From JACJWR01 sp964627505 (GTDB lineage Bacteria > Actinomycetota > Actinomycetes > S36-B12 > UBA10799), in the NCBI GenBank assembly GCA_964627505.1, contig CAZVKB010000003.1:6576-70575 (forward strand): DNA of 64,000 nt, read 5' to 3'. Under the pieces are notes generated by a model that searched no databases, was not told the DNA's origin, and was given only the letters and a program-made list of their open reading frames with translations. Below are positions 34,195 through 43,595 of this stretch, in pieces (the stretch's first letter is position 1; each line of letters starts with the position of its first letter). The translations under genes were made by a program, and so were the position numbers.

Positions 34195-34240
34195 CTACTG
34201 ATCTCACCACAACGCCGCAGGTAACCCCGACGGTGGCGCG

Positions 34241-34246
34241 TACCAT
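34241..34246 (+). promoter_or_regulatory. -10 box of a leaderless promoter for secA
   Basis: TACCAT, six bases, then the GTG at 34253. The ATG at 34247 touches the hexamer and would then lie upstream of the transcript, which favours the GTG as the true start. Confidence 0.45.
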
Positions 34247-34252
34247 ATGCCC

Positions 34253-37195
34253 GTGGGTCTCTTCGACAAGATGCTGCGCGCCGGTGAAGGTAAGACGTTG
34301 CGCAAGCTCAATAAGATCACTTCCGTCGTCAATGCCTTGGAGGATGACTTCGCCGCGCTGAGCGACGAGGAACTCCGCGCCAAGACAGTCGAGTTCCGCG
34401 CGCGCCTGGAGGCGGGTGAGGACACGCTCGACACTTTGCTGCCCGAGGCGTTCGCAGCTGTCCGCGAGGCTTCCGTGCGCACCCTGGGGCAACGTCACTA
34501 CGACGTGCAGATCATGGGCGGGGCGGCACTGCACTGGGGCAACATCGCCGAGATGCGTACCGGTGAGGGCAAGACGTTGGTCGCCACCCTGCCGTCGTAC
34601 CTCAATGCGCTGGCTGGCGATGGCGTGCACATCGTGACGGTCAACGACTACCTCGCCAAACGTGACTCCGAGTGGATGGGTCGCATCCACCGGTTCTTGG
34701 GGTTGAGCGTGGGCTGCATCTTGGCCAGCATGACGCCGGCGGCTCGGCGCGAGGCCTACGCCGCCGACATCACCTACGGCACCAATAACGAGTTTGGTTT
34801 CGATTACCTGCGCGACAACATGGCCTGGTCGTTGGCCGAATTGGTGCAGCGCGGCCACAACTACGCCATCGTCGATGAGGTGGACTCGATCCTCATCGAC
34901 GAAGCCCGGACGCCGCTCATCATTTCCGGGCCAGCCGACCACGAACCCAAGTGGTACGCGGATTTCGCGCGACTGGCCCTGCGGTTGGTCAATGAGGACG
35001 ACTATGAGGTGGATATCAAGAAGCGCACCGTCGGCGTGCTGGAACCGGGTGTCGAGAAGGCCGAAGACTGGTTGGGGATCGAGAATCTCTACCAACCTGA
35101 GAACACCCCGTTGGTGGGATTCCTGAACAACGCTATCCGCGCGAAGGAACTCTTCACCCGGGACAAGGACTACGTCGTGCTCGAGGGCGAGGTAGTGATC
35201 GTCGATGAGCACACCGGCCGCATCTTGCCCGGACGTCGGTACAACGAGGGTTTGCATCAGGCGATCGAGGCCAAAGAGGGGGTGGAGATCAAAGCCGAGA
35301 ACCAGACCCTGGCCACGATCACCCTGCAGAACTATTTCCGGCTGTACGACAAGTTGGCCGGCATGACCGGTACCGCCCAGACCGAGGCGGCTGAGTTCAA
35401 CGGCACCTACGATCTCGGGGTTGTGCCGATCCCCACCAATATGCCCAATCAGCGGGTGGACAAGGGCGACTTGATTTACCGCACGGAGGAGGCCAAGTTC
35501 GCTGCGGTGGTGGAGGACATCGCGGAGCGGTTTGAGGCCGGGCAACCGGTGCTGGTGGGAACGGTGAGCGTGGAGAAGAGTGAGGTGCTCTCGACTGCGT
35601 TGCGCAAGGCTGGGGTGCCGCACAAGGTGCTCAACGCCAAGTTCCATCAGCAGGAGGCCATGATCGTGGCTGAGGCTGGGCGCAAAGGTGCGGTCACTGT
35701 GGCGACCAATATGGCTGGCCGTGGCACCGACATCATGCTGGGTGGGAACCCGGAGTTTCGGGCGGCCGCCGAACTCGCCGCGCGCGGGATTTCGCTGGTG
35801 GAGGATCCCGAGTCCTACGAGGCGGCGTGGCCGGAGGCGCTGGAAAAGGCCGAGGAATCGGTGGCGACCGAGCATGAGGAGGTCGTGGCGCTCGGCGGGC
35901 TCTACGTGTTGGGTACCGAACGTCACGAGTCCCGACGCATCGACAACCAGCTGCGCGGACGATCTGCTCGACAGGGAGATCCAGGGGAGACGCGTTTCTA
36001 CCTCTCGCTGCAGGACGAGCTGATGTTGCGGTTCAACGGCGGCATGGTGGACGCATTTCTCACGCGGTTCAACGTGCCCGACGATGTGCCGATCGAGGCG
36101 AAGATGGTCTCGCGGTCCATTGCCAGCGCCCAGTCCCAGGTGGAAGCGCTCAACGCGGAGATTCGCAAGAACGTCCTCAAGTACGACGAGGTGATGAACC
36201 GTCAGCGCGTGGTGATCTACAACGAGCGGCGGGCTGTGCTCAACGGCGAGGATCTCTCCGATCAAGTGCGCAGGTTCATCGACGAGGTAGTCGAGTTGCA
36301 TGTGCGGGCCCACACGGCCGAGGGCTATCCGGAGGACTGGGACCTCGACGCCATGATGACCGAACTTGCCGCGGTGTATCCCGTCTCGATGAGCGTGGCG
36401 GATCTTGAAGCCCGTTCCGGCGGTGGCCGGCATGGGGTGAGCGCGGCTTTCCTGATCGAGGAACTGCAAGAGGATGCGCAACAGGCTTACGACCGGCGAG
36501 AGGAAGAACTCGGTTCGGATGTCGTGCGGGAACTCGAGCGAAGAGTGATCATGAGCGTGCTCGACCGGCGCTGGCGCGAACACCTATATGAGATGGACTA
36601 CCTCAAAGAGGGCATCGGTTTGCGGGCGATGGCGCAGAAGGATCCCCTGGTGGAATACCAGCGGGAGGGTTACGACCTCTTTGTGGCCATGATGGCAGCC
36701 ATCGGAGAAGAGTCGGTGCGCTACGTCTTCAACATCACCCCGGAAGTTCACCGGCCGCAGGTCGCGGTTAGTGAGCCCACGAAGTTCGGACTCGCCGGTG
36801 TGGCGTCCGGCGGTGTGAGTGCCGGCTTGGCGGCTGTCTCCGGAACTGGTGGCGGGGCATTGGATCTGGCGAGTATCGACGCCGTGGACAACGCAAGTGT
36901 CACGGTGGAGGAGCCAGCCGCGTCGGCGCCCGAGGTGGTGCTGCCAGATGCACTTGTGGAGCATGAGCGACGCGGTCAGATTCAATACTCGGCACCGTCG
37001 GCAGAGGGCGGAGTGGTGACGCGGACCGAACAGGTGGCGAACGTGGACGACCCGTTGGCCAGTGCTGGGAGTGCTGATTCAGAAGGTGCGGCAGGGGCCG
37101 GTGCCATGAAGTACGCGGGCACCTCACGCAATGCGCTGTGCCCGTGTGGCTCGGGGAAGAAGTACAAGCGCTGCCACGGGGGTCGCGGCCGCTGA
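34253..37195 (+). CDS. secA: Protein translocase ATPase SecA
   Basis: SecA, 980 residues, the motor that drives preproteins through SecYEG. Visible elements: the N-terminal GLFDKMLRAGEGKTLRKL, Walker A region MRTGEGKTLVATLPSYLNAL, DEVDSILIDEARTPLIISG, VATNMAGRGTDIMLGGNPEF, RIDNQLRGRSARQGDPG, and the C-terminal zinc tail NALCPCGSGKKYKRCHGG that binds SecB or ribosomes. The position after hpf matches mycobacterial secA1. I choose the GTG at 34253 over the ATG two codons earlier because of the -10 box. No Shine-Dalgarno is present. Confidence 0.97.
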   Translation: MGLFDKMLRAGEGKTLRKLNKITSVVNALEDDFAALSDEELRAKTVEFRARLEAGEDTLDTLLPEAFAAVREASVRTLGQRHYDVQIMGGAALHWGNIAEMRTGEGKTLVATLPSYLNALAGDGVHIVTVNDYLAKRDSEWMGRIHRFLGLSVGCILASMTPAARREAYAADITYGTNNEFGFDYLRDNMAWSLAELVQRGHNYAIVDEVDSILIDEARTPLIISGPADHEPKWYADFARLALRLVNEDDYEVDIKKRTVGVLEPGVEKAEDWLGIENLYQPENTPLVGFLNNAIRAKELFTRDKDYVVLEGEVVIVDEHTGRILPGRRYNEGLHQAIEAKEGVEIKAENQTLATITLQNYFRLYDKLAGMTGTAQTEAAEFNGTYDLGVVPIPTNMPNQRVDKGDLIYRTEEAKFAAVVEDIAERFEAGQPVLVGTVSVEKSEVLSTALRKAGVPHKVLNAKFHQQEAMIVAEAGRKGAVTVATNMAGRGTDIMLGGNPEFRAAAELAARGISLVEDPESYEAAWPEALEKAEESVATEHEEVVALGGLYVLGTERHESRRIDNQLRGRSARQGDPGETRFYLSLQDELMLRFNGGMVDAFLTRFNVPDDVPIEAKMVSRSIASAQSQVEALNAEIRKNVLKYDEVMNRQRVVIYNERRAVLNGEDLSDQVRRFIDEVVELHVRAHTAEGYPEDWDLDAMMTELAAVYPVSMSVADLEARSGGGRHGVSAAFLIEELQEDAQQAYDRREEELGSDVVRELERRVIMSVLDRRWREHLYEMDYLKEGIGLRAMAQKDPLVEYQREGYDLFVAMMAAIGEESVRYVFNITPEVHRPQVAVSEPTKFGLAGVASGGVSAGLAAVSGTGGGALDLASIDAVDNASVTVEEPAASAPEVVLPDALVEHERRGQIQYSAPSAEGGVVTRTEQVANVDDPLASAGSADSEGAAGAGAMKYAGTSRNALCPCGSGKKYKRCHGGRGR

Positions 37196-37213
37196 CGACC
37201 GTTCGGCTTGCTG

Positions 37214-37706
37214 CTAAGCCGACCGGCGCGTCGCCATCCGGTGCTGATCGGTCTCGAGGATCGTGGCGCGCCACCGACCTTCAAGCAGTTCCATGCGCAT
37301 GGCGACCNNNNNNNNNNACACTGGCACGGGCGCCGTTGCGTAGCACTGCGGTCACCTCCATCACTGCGTCACCTTGGTGCTTGATATGCAAGGCGTAGAT
37401 GCGGTGGCGCAGTCGCGACGAGGTCGGGTTGGCCGCGGCACACGCATGTCGCACTCGCGATAGCACTGCTGGCGTCACGAGTGGCATGAGTTGGTTGGCG
37501 GCACGCTGCCCAGACAGCACCTCAACGATGGCGTGGGTGATGAGTTTGGCGCTGGCTTCTGCCTGTCGCAATCCCCGCGTCGGCCGCGCCGTCGGAACAG
37601 GCGAGACTTTCCGCGGGCTTCGCATCACGTCACCCCCGGGACCGGTCTGCTTACCAGTCGAAAGTTGTTCAGCATCGCCCCCAACGTTGCGTGGTGCCGG
37701 GATCAT
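37214..37706 (-). CDS. Rv3235-like (DUF6459) protein, interrupted by an assembly gap
   Basis: A protein of about 160 residues. After a disordered N-terminus the family core is clear: LITHAIVEVLSGQRAANQLM, then RIYALHIKHQGDAVMEVTAVLRNGARAS up to a run of 10 N at 37308-37317. Beyond it the protein resumes as VAMRMELLEGRWRATILETD in a different frame and stops at 37214. The two halves are one family domain, so the real gap must be a multiple of three (9 or 12 bases), not 10. Rv3235 also lies near secA1 in M. tuberculosis. Function unknown. Confidence 0.72.
37308..37317. other. Assembly gap of 10 N inside the Rv3235-like gene
   Basis: Ten undetermined bases. Reading frames on the two sides are only compatible if the true length is divisible by three. 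Confidence 0.95.
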
Positions 37707-37804
37707 GCGAGGTACTCCCCCCTGGCGGTGGTCCTTCCCATCGCCGACCGTGAAACGGTTCTATCGCAGCCCGACTGCCCCCGACAACTTGAATAGTGGC
37801 CCGC

Positions 37805-37813
37805 TGTGGATAA
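37805..37813 (-). other. Perfect DnaA-box sequence
   Basis: TGTGGATAA, the reverse complement of TTATCCACA, in the 204-base divergent gap between the Rv3235-like gene and the HAD gene. The rest of this gap shows only the HAD -10 box. Confidence 0.35.
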
Positions 37814-37898
37814 CGCCACGAATTGGGACATCTGTGGTACTGCCGAGTCGATCCAGCACTCCCACCGCACAACCGCTGGCGCTGCCACGCTGATCTGA

Positions 37899-37904
37899 CA
37901 CAAT
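37899..37904 (+). promoter_or_regulatory. -10 box of a leaderless promoter for the HAD hydrolase
   Basis: CACAAT, six bases, then the ATG at 37911. The same hexamer and spacing are used by fbiA. Confidence 0.45.
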
Positions 37905-37910
37905 CGGTCG

Positions 37911-38558
37911 ATGACTAACCGCCCGATCCCCACGGCTCTCATCGTCGATTGGGGCGGTGTGCTGACCAACGATTTGCAGTCAGTGATGAGTACCTGGTCG
38001 CTGGACGAGGGTTTCCAGCCCGCCGATTTCGCCGCCGTGATGACACAGTGGCTGGGCGCCGGCGCCACGGTCAACCCGATTCACACCCTGGAGCGGGGCG
38101 AATCCAGCGTGCCGGATTTCGAGACCGCGCTGGCGGCCGCATTGTCCGAGCGGATCGGTCGGCCGGTGGCGAGCACCGGCCTCGTGCACCGCCTCTTCAG
38201 CCACTTTCAGCATGCGCACGACATGACTGCGCTGGTGCGCCGCGCCCGGGACCGCGGCATCCGCACAGCTTTGCTGTCCAACTCCTGGGGCAATTCTTAC
38301 CCAGACCACATTTTCGACGGCATGTTTGACACGGTGGTGATCTCGGGCGAAGTGGGAATGCGCAAACCCGACGCTGACATCTTCCAATACACCTCAGCCC
38401 AGCTCGGGATCTCCGCCCGCGCCAGCGCTTTCGTCGACGACCTGATGGTGAATGTGACCGCCTCCAAGCGGCTCGGATACCTCGGCGTGCACCACCGCAC
38501 CTACGGCCAGACCGCTGATCAACTCAGTGCCCTGTTCGGAATCGACCTGCGGGAATGA
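37911..38558 (+). CDS. HAD-superfamily hydrolase
   Basis: A 215-residue HAD enzyme. Motif I is LIVDWGGVLTN, with the nucleophile aspartate but glycine at the usual second aspartate, as in the epoxide-hydrolase-N-domain/haloacid branch. Motif II is ALLSNSWG, motif III the lysine in GMRKPDADIFQY, and motif IV SAFVDDLMVN. It is probably a small-molecule phosphatase or dehalogenase-like enzyme; the substrate is unknown. It stands alone with its own promoter, 174 bases before the DGAT gene. Confidence 0.86.
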   Translation: MTNRPIPTALIVDWGGVLTNDLQSVMSTWSLDEGFQPADFAAVMTQWLGAGATVNPIHTLERGESSVPDFETALAAALSERIGRPVASTGLVHRLFSHFQHAHDMTALVRRARDRGIRTALLSNSWGNSYPDHIFDGMFDTVVISGEVGMRKPDADIFQYTSAQLGISARASAFVDDLMVNVTASKRLGYLGVHHRTYGQTADQLSALFGIDLRE

Positions 38559-38685
38559 CCGACCCCGCCCGCCGCGCACCGTAACCCGCTACTGCCCACA
38601 CCCCACCTCGCTTCGGCCCCAACCCGACCCTCGCGACAACGCGAAAATGCTTGCTACTCATGAGGTTCTCGGGCACTTGTCCGAC

Positions 38686-38711
38686 GTCAAGATGACATGC
38701 GTGTCAAGATG
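38686..38711 (+). repeat. Direct repeat plus nested palindrome upstream of the DGAT gene
   Basis: GTCAAGATG occurs at 38686-38694 and again at 38703-38711, 17 bases apart. Between and across them TGACA-TGCG-TGTCA (38693-38706) is an inverted repeat. They lie just before the DGAT ribosome site, so they may be regulator-binding sites; no regulator is identified. Confidence 0.35.
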
Positions 38712-38732
38712 GGAGGAAGGAAGGGAGCCACC

Positions 38733-40160
38733 GTGGTTGACCGTTTGAGCCCTGAGGACGTCGCCGCCCTCTACCTCGAGGAACCCACGGCACCCATGCA
38801 TGTGGGCAGCGTCTCGATCTTCCAAGAATCCGAGTGCAGCCTCGACTACGACCGGCTCGTCCGGCTGTTGACCGAGCGCATCGCGATGGCGCCACGGTAT
38901 CGCCAGCGCCTCAAGTGGGTTCCCGGCAATCTCGGCGCTCCCGTGTGGGTGGATGACACCTCCTTCGACATCACCTTCCACGTCCGCCGCTCCGCCCTGC
39001 CTAGACCGGGAACAGATGCCCAGCTGCAGGAACTCGTAGCCCGGATCATGGCCCGTCCGCTCGATCGCAGCAAACCACTGTGGGAGATGTACCTGGTGGA
39101 GGGCATCAAAGGCCGACGATTCGCCCTGCTCACCAAGTCCCACCACGCACTCGTCGACGGGGTGACCTCGGTGGACATCAGCCAGGTGATCCTCGATGAT
39201 GCGGCCCGAGATGACTTCGCCCTCGAGCAGATGTGGCGGCCCGCCCGCGAGCCCAGCAAGGTGTCGCTGGTGCTCAGCGCCGCAGGCGAACAGGTCCGCA
39301 GCCCCGCCGACGCTGTGGCCACCGTCCGACGCAGCGTCACAGATGTCACCACAGCAGTGACCGGCGTCGGCAGAAGCGCTTTGGCGCTGGTATCCGCGGC
39401 CATGTCGGTCGCACGTTCCCCAGCGCACGGCCCACTCAATTTCGAGGTCTCCGCGCAACGCCGCTTTGCGATGGCTGCGCTGCGGCTTTCCGATTTCAAA
39501 GCTGTGCGGGCTGCACATGGTGGCACCGTCAACGATGTGGTGCTGGCAGTGGTGGCCGGGGCGATGCGCACCTGGCTGCTCGGCCGAGGCGAACCACTGA
39601 CCACCCGCACCGAGATCACGGCCCTCGTCCCGGTCAGTGTCGAACCCAGCCACGACCGTGAGCACGCCGGCGATGTGCACCCATTCCTCGTACATTTGCC
39701 GGTGGGGGAAGCCGATCCCGTCGTGCGGCTCAGCCGGATCAGCTATGAAATGGGCCGGCATCGAGAGAGTCAACGCCTGGTCGGCGCGGAAACCCTCTCC
39801 GCGATCGCCGGCTTCGCGCCACCCACGTTGCACGCCCTCGGTACTCGGCTGGGGGCTGATATCTCGCTGCGCACCTACAACCTGGTGGTCACCAACGTGC
39901 CGGGCCCGCAGACAGCCCTGTACGTGGGCCAGTGCGAGATGATCGCCGCCTACCCGGTAGTCGCTCTCACCCGCGGGCACGGGCTGAGCATGGGTCTGAC
40001 CTCCTATAACGGCGGGGTCTTCTTCGGCCTGAACGCGGATCGCGACGGCGTTGCCGACGTCACCGATCTCGCATTGGCGCTGAAGACTTCCATGACCGAA
40101 CTCAAAGACACCATTCGCGGCCGGCGACGCACGCGCACGACGCGCAAACCGCAGACGTAA
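38733..40160 (+). CDS. Wax ester synthase / diacylglycerol acyltransferase
   Basis: A 475-residue WS/DGAT enzyme that esterifies diacylglycerol or fatty alcohol with acyl-CoA to make storage lipid. The catalytic HHxxxDG motif is KSHHALVDGVT. The N-terminus VDRLSPEDVAALYLEEPTAPMHVG and the C-terminal TNVPGPQTALYVG are typical. I start it at the GTG at 38733, which has GGGAG five bases upstream and gives the usual family N-terminus. A patatin-type lipase follows 87 bases downstream on the same strand, suggesting synthesis and turnover of storage lipid from one locus. Confidence 0.93.
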   Translation: MVDRLSPEDVAALYLEEPTAPMHVGSVSIFQESECSLDYDRLVRLLTERIAMAPRYRQRLKWVPGNLGAPVWVDDTSFDITFHVRRSALPRPGTDAQLQELVARIMARPLDRSKPLWEMYLVEGIKGRRFALLTKSHHALVDGVTSVDISQVILDDAARDDFALEQMWRPAREPSKVSLVLSAAGEQVRSPADAVATVRRSVTDVTTAVTGVGRSALALVSAAMSVARSPAHGPLNFEVSAQRRFAMAALRLSDFKAVRAAHGGTVNDVVLAVVAGAMRTWLLGRGEPLTTRTEITALVPVSVEPSHDREHAGDVHPFLVHLPVGEADPVVRLSRISYEMGRHRESQRLVGAETLSAIAGFAPPTLHALGTRLGADISLRTYNLVVTNVPGPQTALYVGQCEMIAAYPVVALTRGHGLSMGLTSYNGGVFFGLNADRDGVADVTDLALALKTSMTELKDTIRGRRRTRTTRKPQT

Positions 40161-40247
40161 CATGGAAAGCACAGGTGCTCGACGAATCTCACGACATTTG
40201 CGGCGAAGCCGCGTATCGTGGCACGACACCATGAAGTTGGAGGCATG

Positions 40248-41240
40248 ATGGCTCGCAGACGTCAGCCCAAGCGCGGGCTGGTCCTCGGGGGCGGGGGCAT
40301 GCTGGGAGCAGCCTGGATGGTGGGGGCGCTGTGCGCTCTGGAGGAAGTGCACGGGTTCGACGCCACCACCGCAGATGTGATCGTCGGCACGTCGGCCGGT
40401 TCGGTACTTGCAGCCCTCGTGGGGGCCGGGGTGAGCCCCAAACACCTGCGCGATCATCAACGCGGAGTGCCGATTCCATCGGGCCCGTTGGCCGGTTACA
40501 CCTGGGATTATGAGCGCGCCGCCGGCACCGGACGGCCCAAACTGCCCAAGTTGTTCCCAGCCTCCGGGAAGGGCCTGGCGTCCAGTGCACGGCGGATTCG
40601 GCAACTACCACCCACCGCAGTGTTGGCAGGATTCATGCCGCAAGGCCAGGGCTCACTCGAACGCGTCGGCCACCTCATCGAGGCGATCACGCCGATGGAT
40701 GAATGGTCTCCGCATGCCAACACGTGGGTCGTGGCCATGGACCTCGACGAAGGCAAGCGGGTGCCGTTCGGCAAACCCGGCGCTCCCGTGGCGCCGCTGG
40801 CTGATGCCGTGATGGCTTCCTGCGCCATCCCCGCCTGGTTCCAACCTGTGGAGATCAACGGCCACAAATATGTCGACGGTGGCGCCTGTTCGGCCACCAG
40901 CGTGGACCTCGTGGCCGACATGGGTCTCGATGAGGTGTATGTGCTCGCCCCGATGGTCTCGTTCGCGGTGGACCGTCCGAATTCGGTGATCGCCCGGTTG
41001 GAACGACGCTGGCGCACCTCAGTCACGCGCCGCTGCCTCAGCGAAGCCGAAAAAGTCCGCGAGAACGGAGCCGAAGTGGTGCTGCTCGGCCCGGGGCCAG
41101 AAGACCTCGAGGCGATGGGCGGCAACGTCATGGATGTGTCCCGCCGACTGCCGGTGCTCGAGGTCAGCCTGCGCACCTCGTTGGAAGCGCTGCGCGACCC
41201 GGACCGGGTGGGCCCAGACCATCTGGCCGACGTGATCTAG
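40248..41240 (+). CDS. Patatin-like phospholipase / lipase
   Basis: A 330-residue patatin-domain hydrolase. The oxyanion hole is GLVLGGGGMLGAAW, the nucleophile elbow VGTSAGS (serine), and the catalytic aspartate is in VDGGACS. These form the Ser-Asp dyad of acyl hydrolases acting on phospholipids or neutral lipids. The ATG at 40248 has GGAGG four bases upstream; the ATG one codon before is too close. There is no signal peptide, so it acts in the cytoplasm or at the inner membrane face. Confidence 0.92.
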   Translation: MARRRQPKRGLVLGGGGMLGAAWMVGALCALEEVHGFDATTADVIVGTSAGSVLAALVGAGVSPKHLRDHQRGVPIPSGPLAGYTWDYERAAGTGRPKLPKLFPASGKGLASSARRIRQLPPTAVLAGFMPQGQGSLERVGHLIEAITPMDEWSPHANTWVVAMDLDEGKRVPFGKPGAPVAPLADAVMASCAIPAWFQPVEINGHKYVDGGACSATSVDLVADMGLDEVYVLAPMVSFAVDRPNSVIARLERRWRTSVTRRCLSEAEKVRENGAEVVLLGPGPEDLEAMGGNVMDVSRRLPVLEVSLRTSLEALRDPDRVGPDHLADVI

Positions 41241-41315
41241 CGCGCACCACCTCCACCAACCAGGCAGCCGAGCAACGCCGCGACTCAGGCGCATCCCGAG
41301 TGCAAGGATGAGCCC

Positions 41316-42944
41316 ATGGACGCTTTCACCACCCCGCCCGCACCCGTCAACGAGCCGATCGAGCAGTACGCGCCAGGTTCGGCGGCCCGGGCCCGGATCG
41401 CTGATCGGCTCGCCGCCTTCGCCGCGCAAGGGCCAATCGATCTGCCCAGTGTGATCGGTGGAGAACATCGCATGGCCGGTGGTGCGCAAATTCCGGTGGT
41501 GCAGCCGCATGATCATGCCGCCGTCCTCGGCGTCACTGCCAACGCCACCCACGCTGATGCGCGCGATGCCGTGGCGGCCGCCCGGGCAGCCGCCGGAGAG
41601 TGGCGCGCGCTGAGTTTCGACGATCGCGCAGGAGTGCTCCTCAAGGCTTCCGAAATGCTCTCCGGTTCGTGGCGCGACACCCTCAACGCCGCCACCATGC
41701 TGGGTCAGTCCAAAACTGTCTACCAAGCAGAGATCGACTCAGCCTGCGAACTCATCGACTTTTGGCGCTTCAACGTGCACTTCGCTCGGACAATTCTGGC
41801 CGAGCAGCCGGTGAGTTCCAAAGGGGTCTGGAACCGCTCGGACCACCGCTCGCTGGAAGGGTTCGTCTACGCCATCACGCCGTTCAATTTCACGGCCATC
41901 GCCGGCAACCTCCCCACCGCCCCTGCGCTCATGGGCAACACAGTGGTGTGGAAACCTGCACCGACCCAGCAGTTCGCCGCCCACTACCTCATGGCTTTGC
42001 TGGAAGCCGCAGGCATGCCCCCCGGTGTCATCAACATGGTCACCGGCGATGGCTTGGCGGTCAGCGATGTGGTGCTGGCCGAACCGGACCTCGCCGGCAT
42101 CCACTTCACCGGCTCCACCCCGGTGTTCCAACATTTGTGGCGCACTGTCGGGGAGCGCATCACCTCGTATCGCACCTACCCGCGGTTGGTGGGGGAAACT
42201 GGCGGCAAGGACTTCATCGTCGCCCACCCCAGCGCCGACCCGGCCGTGCTCACCACCGCCATGATTCGCGGTGCCTATGAATTCCAAGGTCAGAAGTGTT
42301 CGGCAGCCTCCCGGGCCTACGTGCCGCGCAGCCTGTGGAACGTCATGGGTGACGACTTCCTGGCGCAAGTGGACGCCATCACCCAAGGCCCCACCACCGA
42401 CCTCACGAGTTTCATGTCTGCGGTGATCGATCGAAAGTCGTTCGACCGCAACGTGGCCGCGATCGAGCGGGCCCGCGCGGACGAGACTGTGGAGATCGCC
42501 GCCGGCGGCACCTACGACGACTCCGTCGGGTACTTCATCAGGCCGACGGTGCTGCTGGGTGCGGACCCGACCCGGGAGTACTTCACGACTGAATACTTCG
42601 GCCCCGTGCTTGCGGTGCACGTCTACGACGATGCCCAGTATGACGATGTGGTGACCCAGATGGAGTCAATCGCGCCATATGCCCTGACCGGCTCGATCCT
42701 GGCGACGGACCGGCGCGTCATTGCCGCCGCGACCGAAAAGTTGCGTTTCGCCGCGGGCAACTTCTACATCAACGACAAACCCACCGGCGCGGTCGTCGGC
42801 CAGCAGCCGTTCGGCGGCGGCCGGGCATCGGGTACCAACGACAAGGCCGGCGCCATGCAAAACCTGATGCGCTGGACGTCCACCCGGTCGATCAAAGAGA
42901 CCTTGGACCCGCCGACGGAGTACGGCTACCCATTCATGGGCTGA
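41316..42944 (+). CDS. pruA: L-glutamate gamma-semialdehyde (P5C) dehydrogenase
   Basis: PruA, 542 residues, an NAD-linked aldehyde dehydrogenase that oxidises glutamate semialdehyde to glutamate in proline breakdown. The family features ITPFNFTAIAGNLPTAPAL, the catalytic glutamate in GETGGKDF and the catalytic cysteine in FQGQKCSAASR are clear. No PutA-type proline dehydrogenase is fused or adjacent. An AAGGA seven bases before the ATG is the likely ribosome site. A large glutamate dehydrogenase lies about 0.8 kb downstream, so the product could be channelled to 2-oxoglutarate. A gap of 100 N starts 18 bases after the stop. Confidence 0.95.
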   Translation: MDAFTTPPAPVNEPIEQYAPGSAARARIADRLAAFAAQGPIDLPSVIGGEHRMAGGAQIPVVQPHDHAAVLGVTANATHADARDAVAAARAAAGEWRALSFDDRAGVLLKASEMLSGSWRDTLNAATMLGQSKTVYQAEIDSACELIDFWRFNVHFARTILAEQPVSSKGVWNRSDHRSLEGFVYAITPFNFTAIAGNLPTAPALMGNTVVWKPAPTQQFAAHYLMALLEAAGMPPGVINMVTGDGLAVSDVVLAEPDLAGIHFTGSTPVFQHLWRTVGERITSYRTYPRLVGETGGKDFIVAHPSADPAVLTTAMIRGAYEFQGQKCSAASRAYVPRSLWNVMGDDFLAQVDAITQGPTTDLTSFMSAVIDRKSFDRNVAAIERARADETVEIAAGGTYDDSVGYFIRPTVLLGADPTREYFTTEYFGPVLAVHVYDDAQYDDVVTQMESIAPYALTGSILATDRRVIAAATEKLRFAAGNFYINDKPTGAVVGQQPFGGGRASGTNDKAGAMQNLMRWTSTRSIKETLDPPTEYGYPFMG

Positions 42945-42962
42945 AGGCATCGGGCCCGCTGG

Positions 42963-43062
42963 NNNNNNNNNNNNNNNNNNNNNNNNNNNNNNNNNNNNNN
43001 NNNNNNNNNNNNNNNNNNNNNNNNNNNNNNNNNNNNNNNNNNNNNNNNNNNNNNNNNNNNNN
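42963..43062. other. Assembly gap of 100 N
   Basis: A run of exactly 100 N between pruA and the DUF2505 gene, a conventional placeholder for unknown length. Missing sequence here could hide a small gene. Confidence 0.95.
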
Positions 43063-43082
43063 GGCGTCCCGCGCGGGGTGCG

Positions 43083-43595
43083 CTAGGCCTCGGTGATGCC
43101 GTGATCGGCGAGCCACTGCACGCCGATCTTGTTCTCCTGCCGTACGGCGCGGGTCATCTGGTGGGTGATCACGTCTTCGAGTTTGCCGCCGATGAGAGGC
43201 ACAGGTGCTCGGACGGTGAAGTCCACGTCCACCGCGCACCCTTCGTCGCCCACTGGATGCAGGTTGAGGGTGCCGATCGCCTTGCCGGGGGTCTTCTCGA
43301 AGATCAACTCCACGGCCGCGGTGCGGGCGCCGAACTCGTCGGCCGGACTCCACCGGGCAGTCTCGTGCACACGAATGCTGTCACCGGTGATCCGCTTGGC
43401 GATCGCTGGCACCTCAGCCGGCAGCGTGCGCCCGGCGACCACGATCACGTCGGAACCGACGTGCGAGATTTCGATGTCGGGATCAGAGCCGCCGGTGCCG
43501 GTGATTTTCAACCCCACATACTCCTCGTTGCTCATCATCGCGAAGACCTCAGCACACGTCGCGGAGTAGGTCATCGTGTATTCCAGCTTTCTCGG
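43083..43595 (-). CDS. DUF2505 family protein
   Basis: A 170-residue actinobacterial protein of the DUF2505 family, which has a START/SRPBCC-like lipid-binding fold. It opens with PRKLEYTMTYSATCAEVFAM and closes with HQMTRAVRQENKIGVQWL. I start it at the GTG at 43595, preceded by AGGAG with five bases between; an upstream in-frame start is not supported. It is divergent from the glutamate dehydrogenase gene. No enzymatic role is known. Confidence 0.83.
   Translation of the reverse strand, partial: PRKLEYTMTYSATCAEVFAMMSNEEYVGLKITGTGGSDPDIEISHVGSDVIVVAGRTLPAEVPAIAKRITGDSIRVHETARWSPADEFGARTAAVELIFEKTPGKAIGTLNLHPVGDEGCAVDVDFTVRAPVPLIGGKLEDVITHQMTRAVRQENKIGVQWLADHGITEA

Noticed and set aside
33572..36583. 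A 1003-codon open frame antisense to secA.
   Set aside because: secA is a certain gene over the same span; the antisense frame is His/Arg/Val-rich with no domain, the usual by-product of GC-rich codon bias.
38658..40604. A 648-codon minus-strand frame.
   Set aside because: It is antisense to the DGAT gene with its HHxxxDG motif; it shows no family features.
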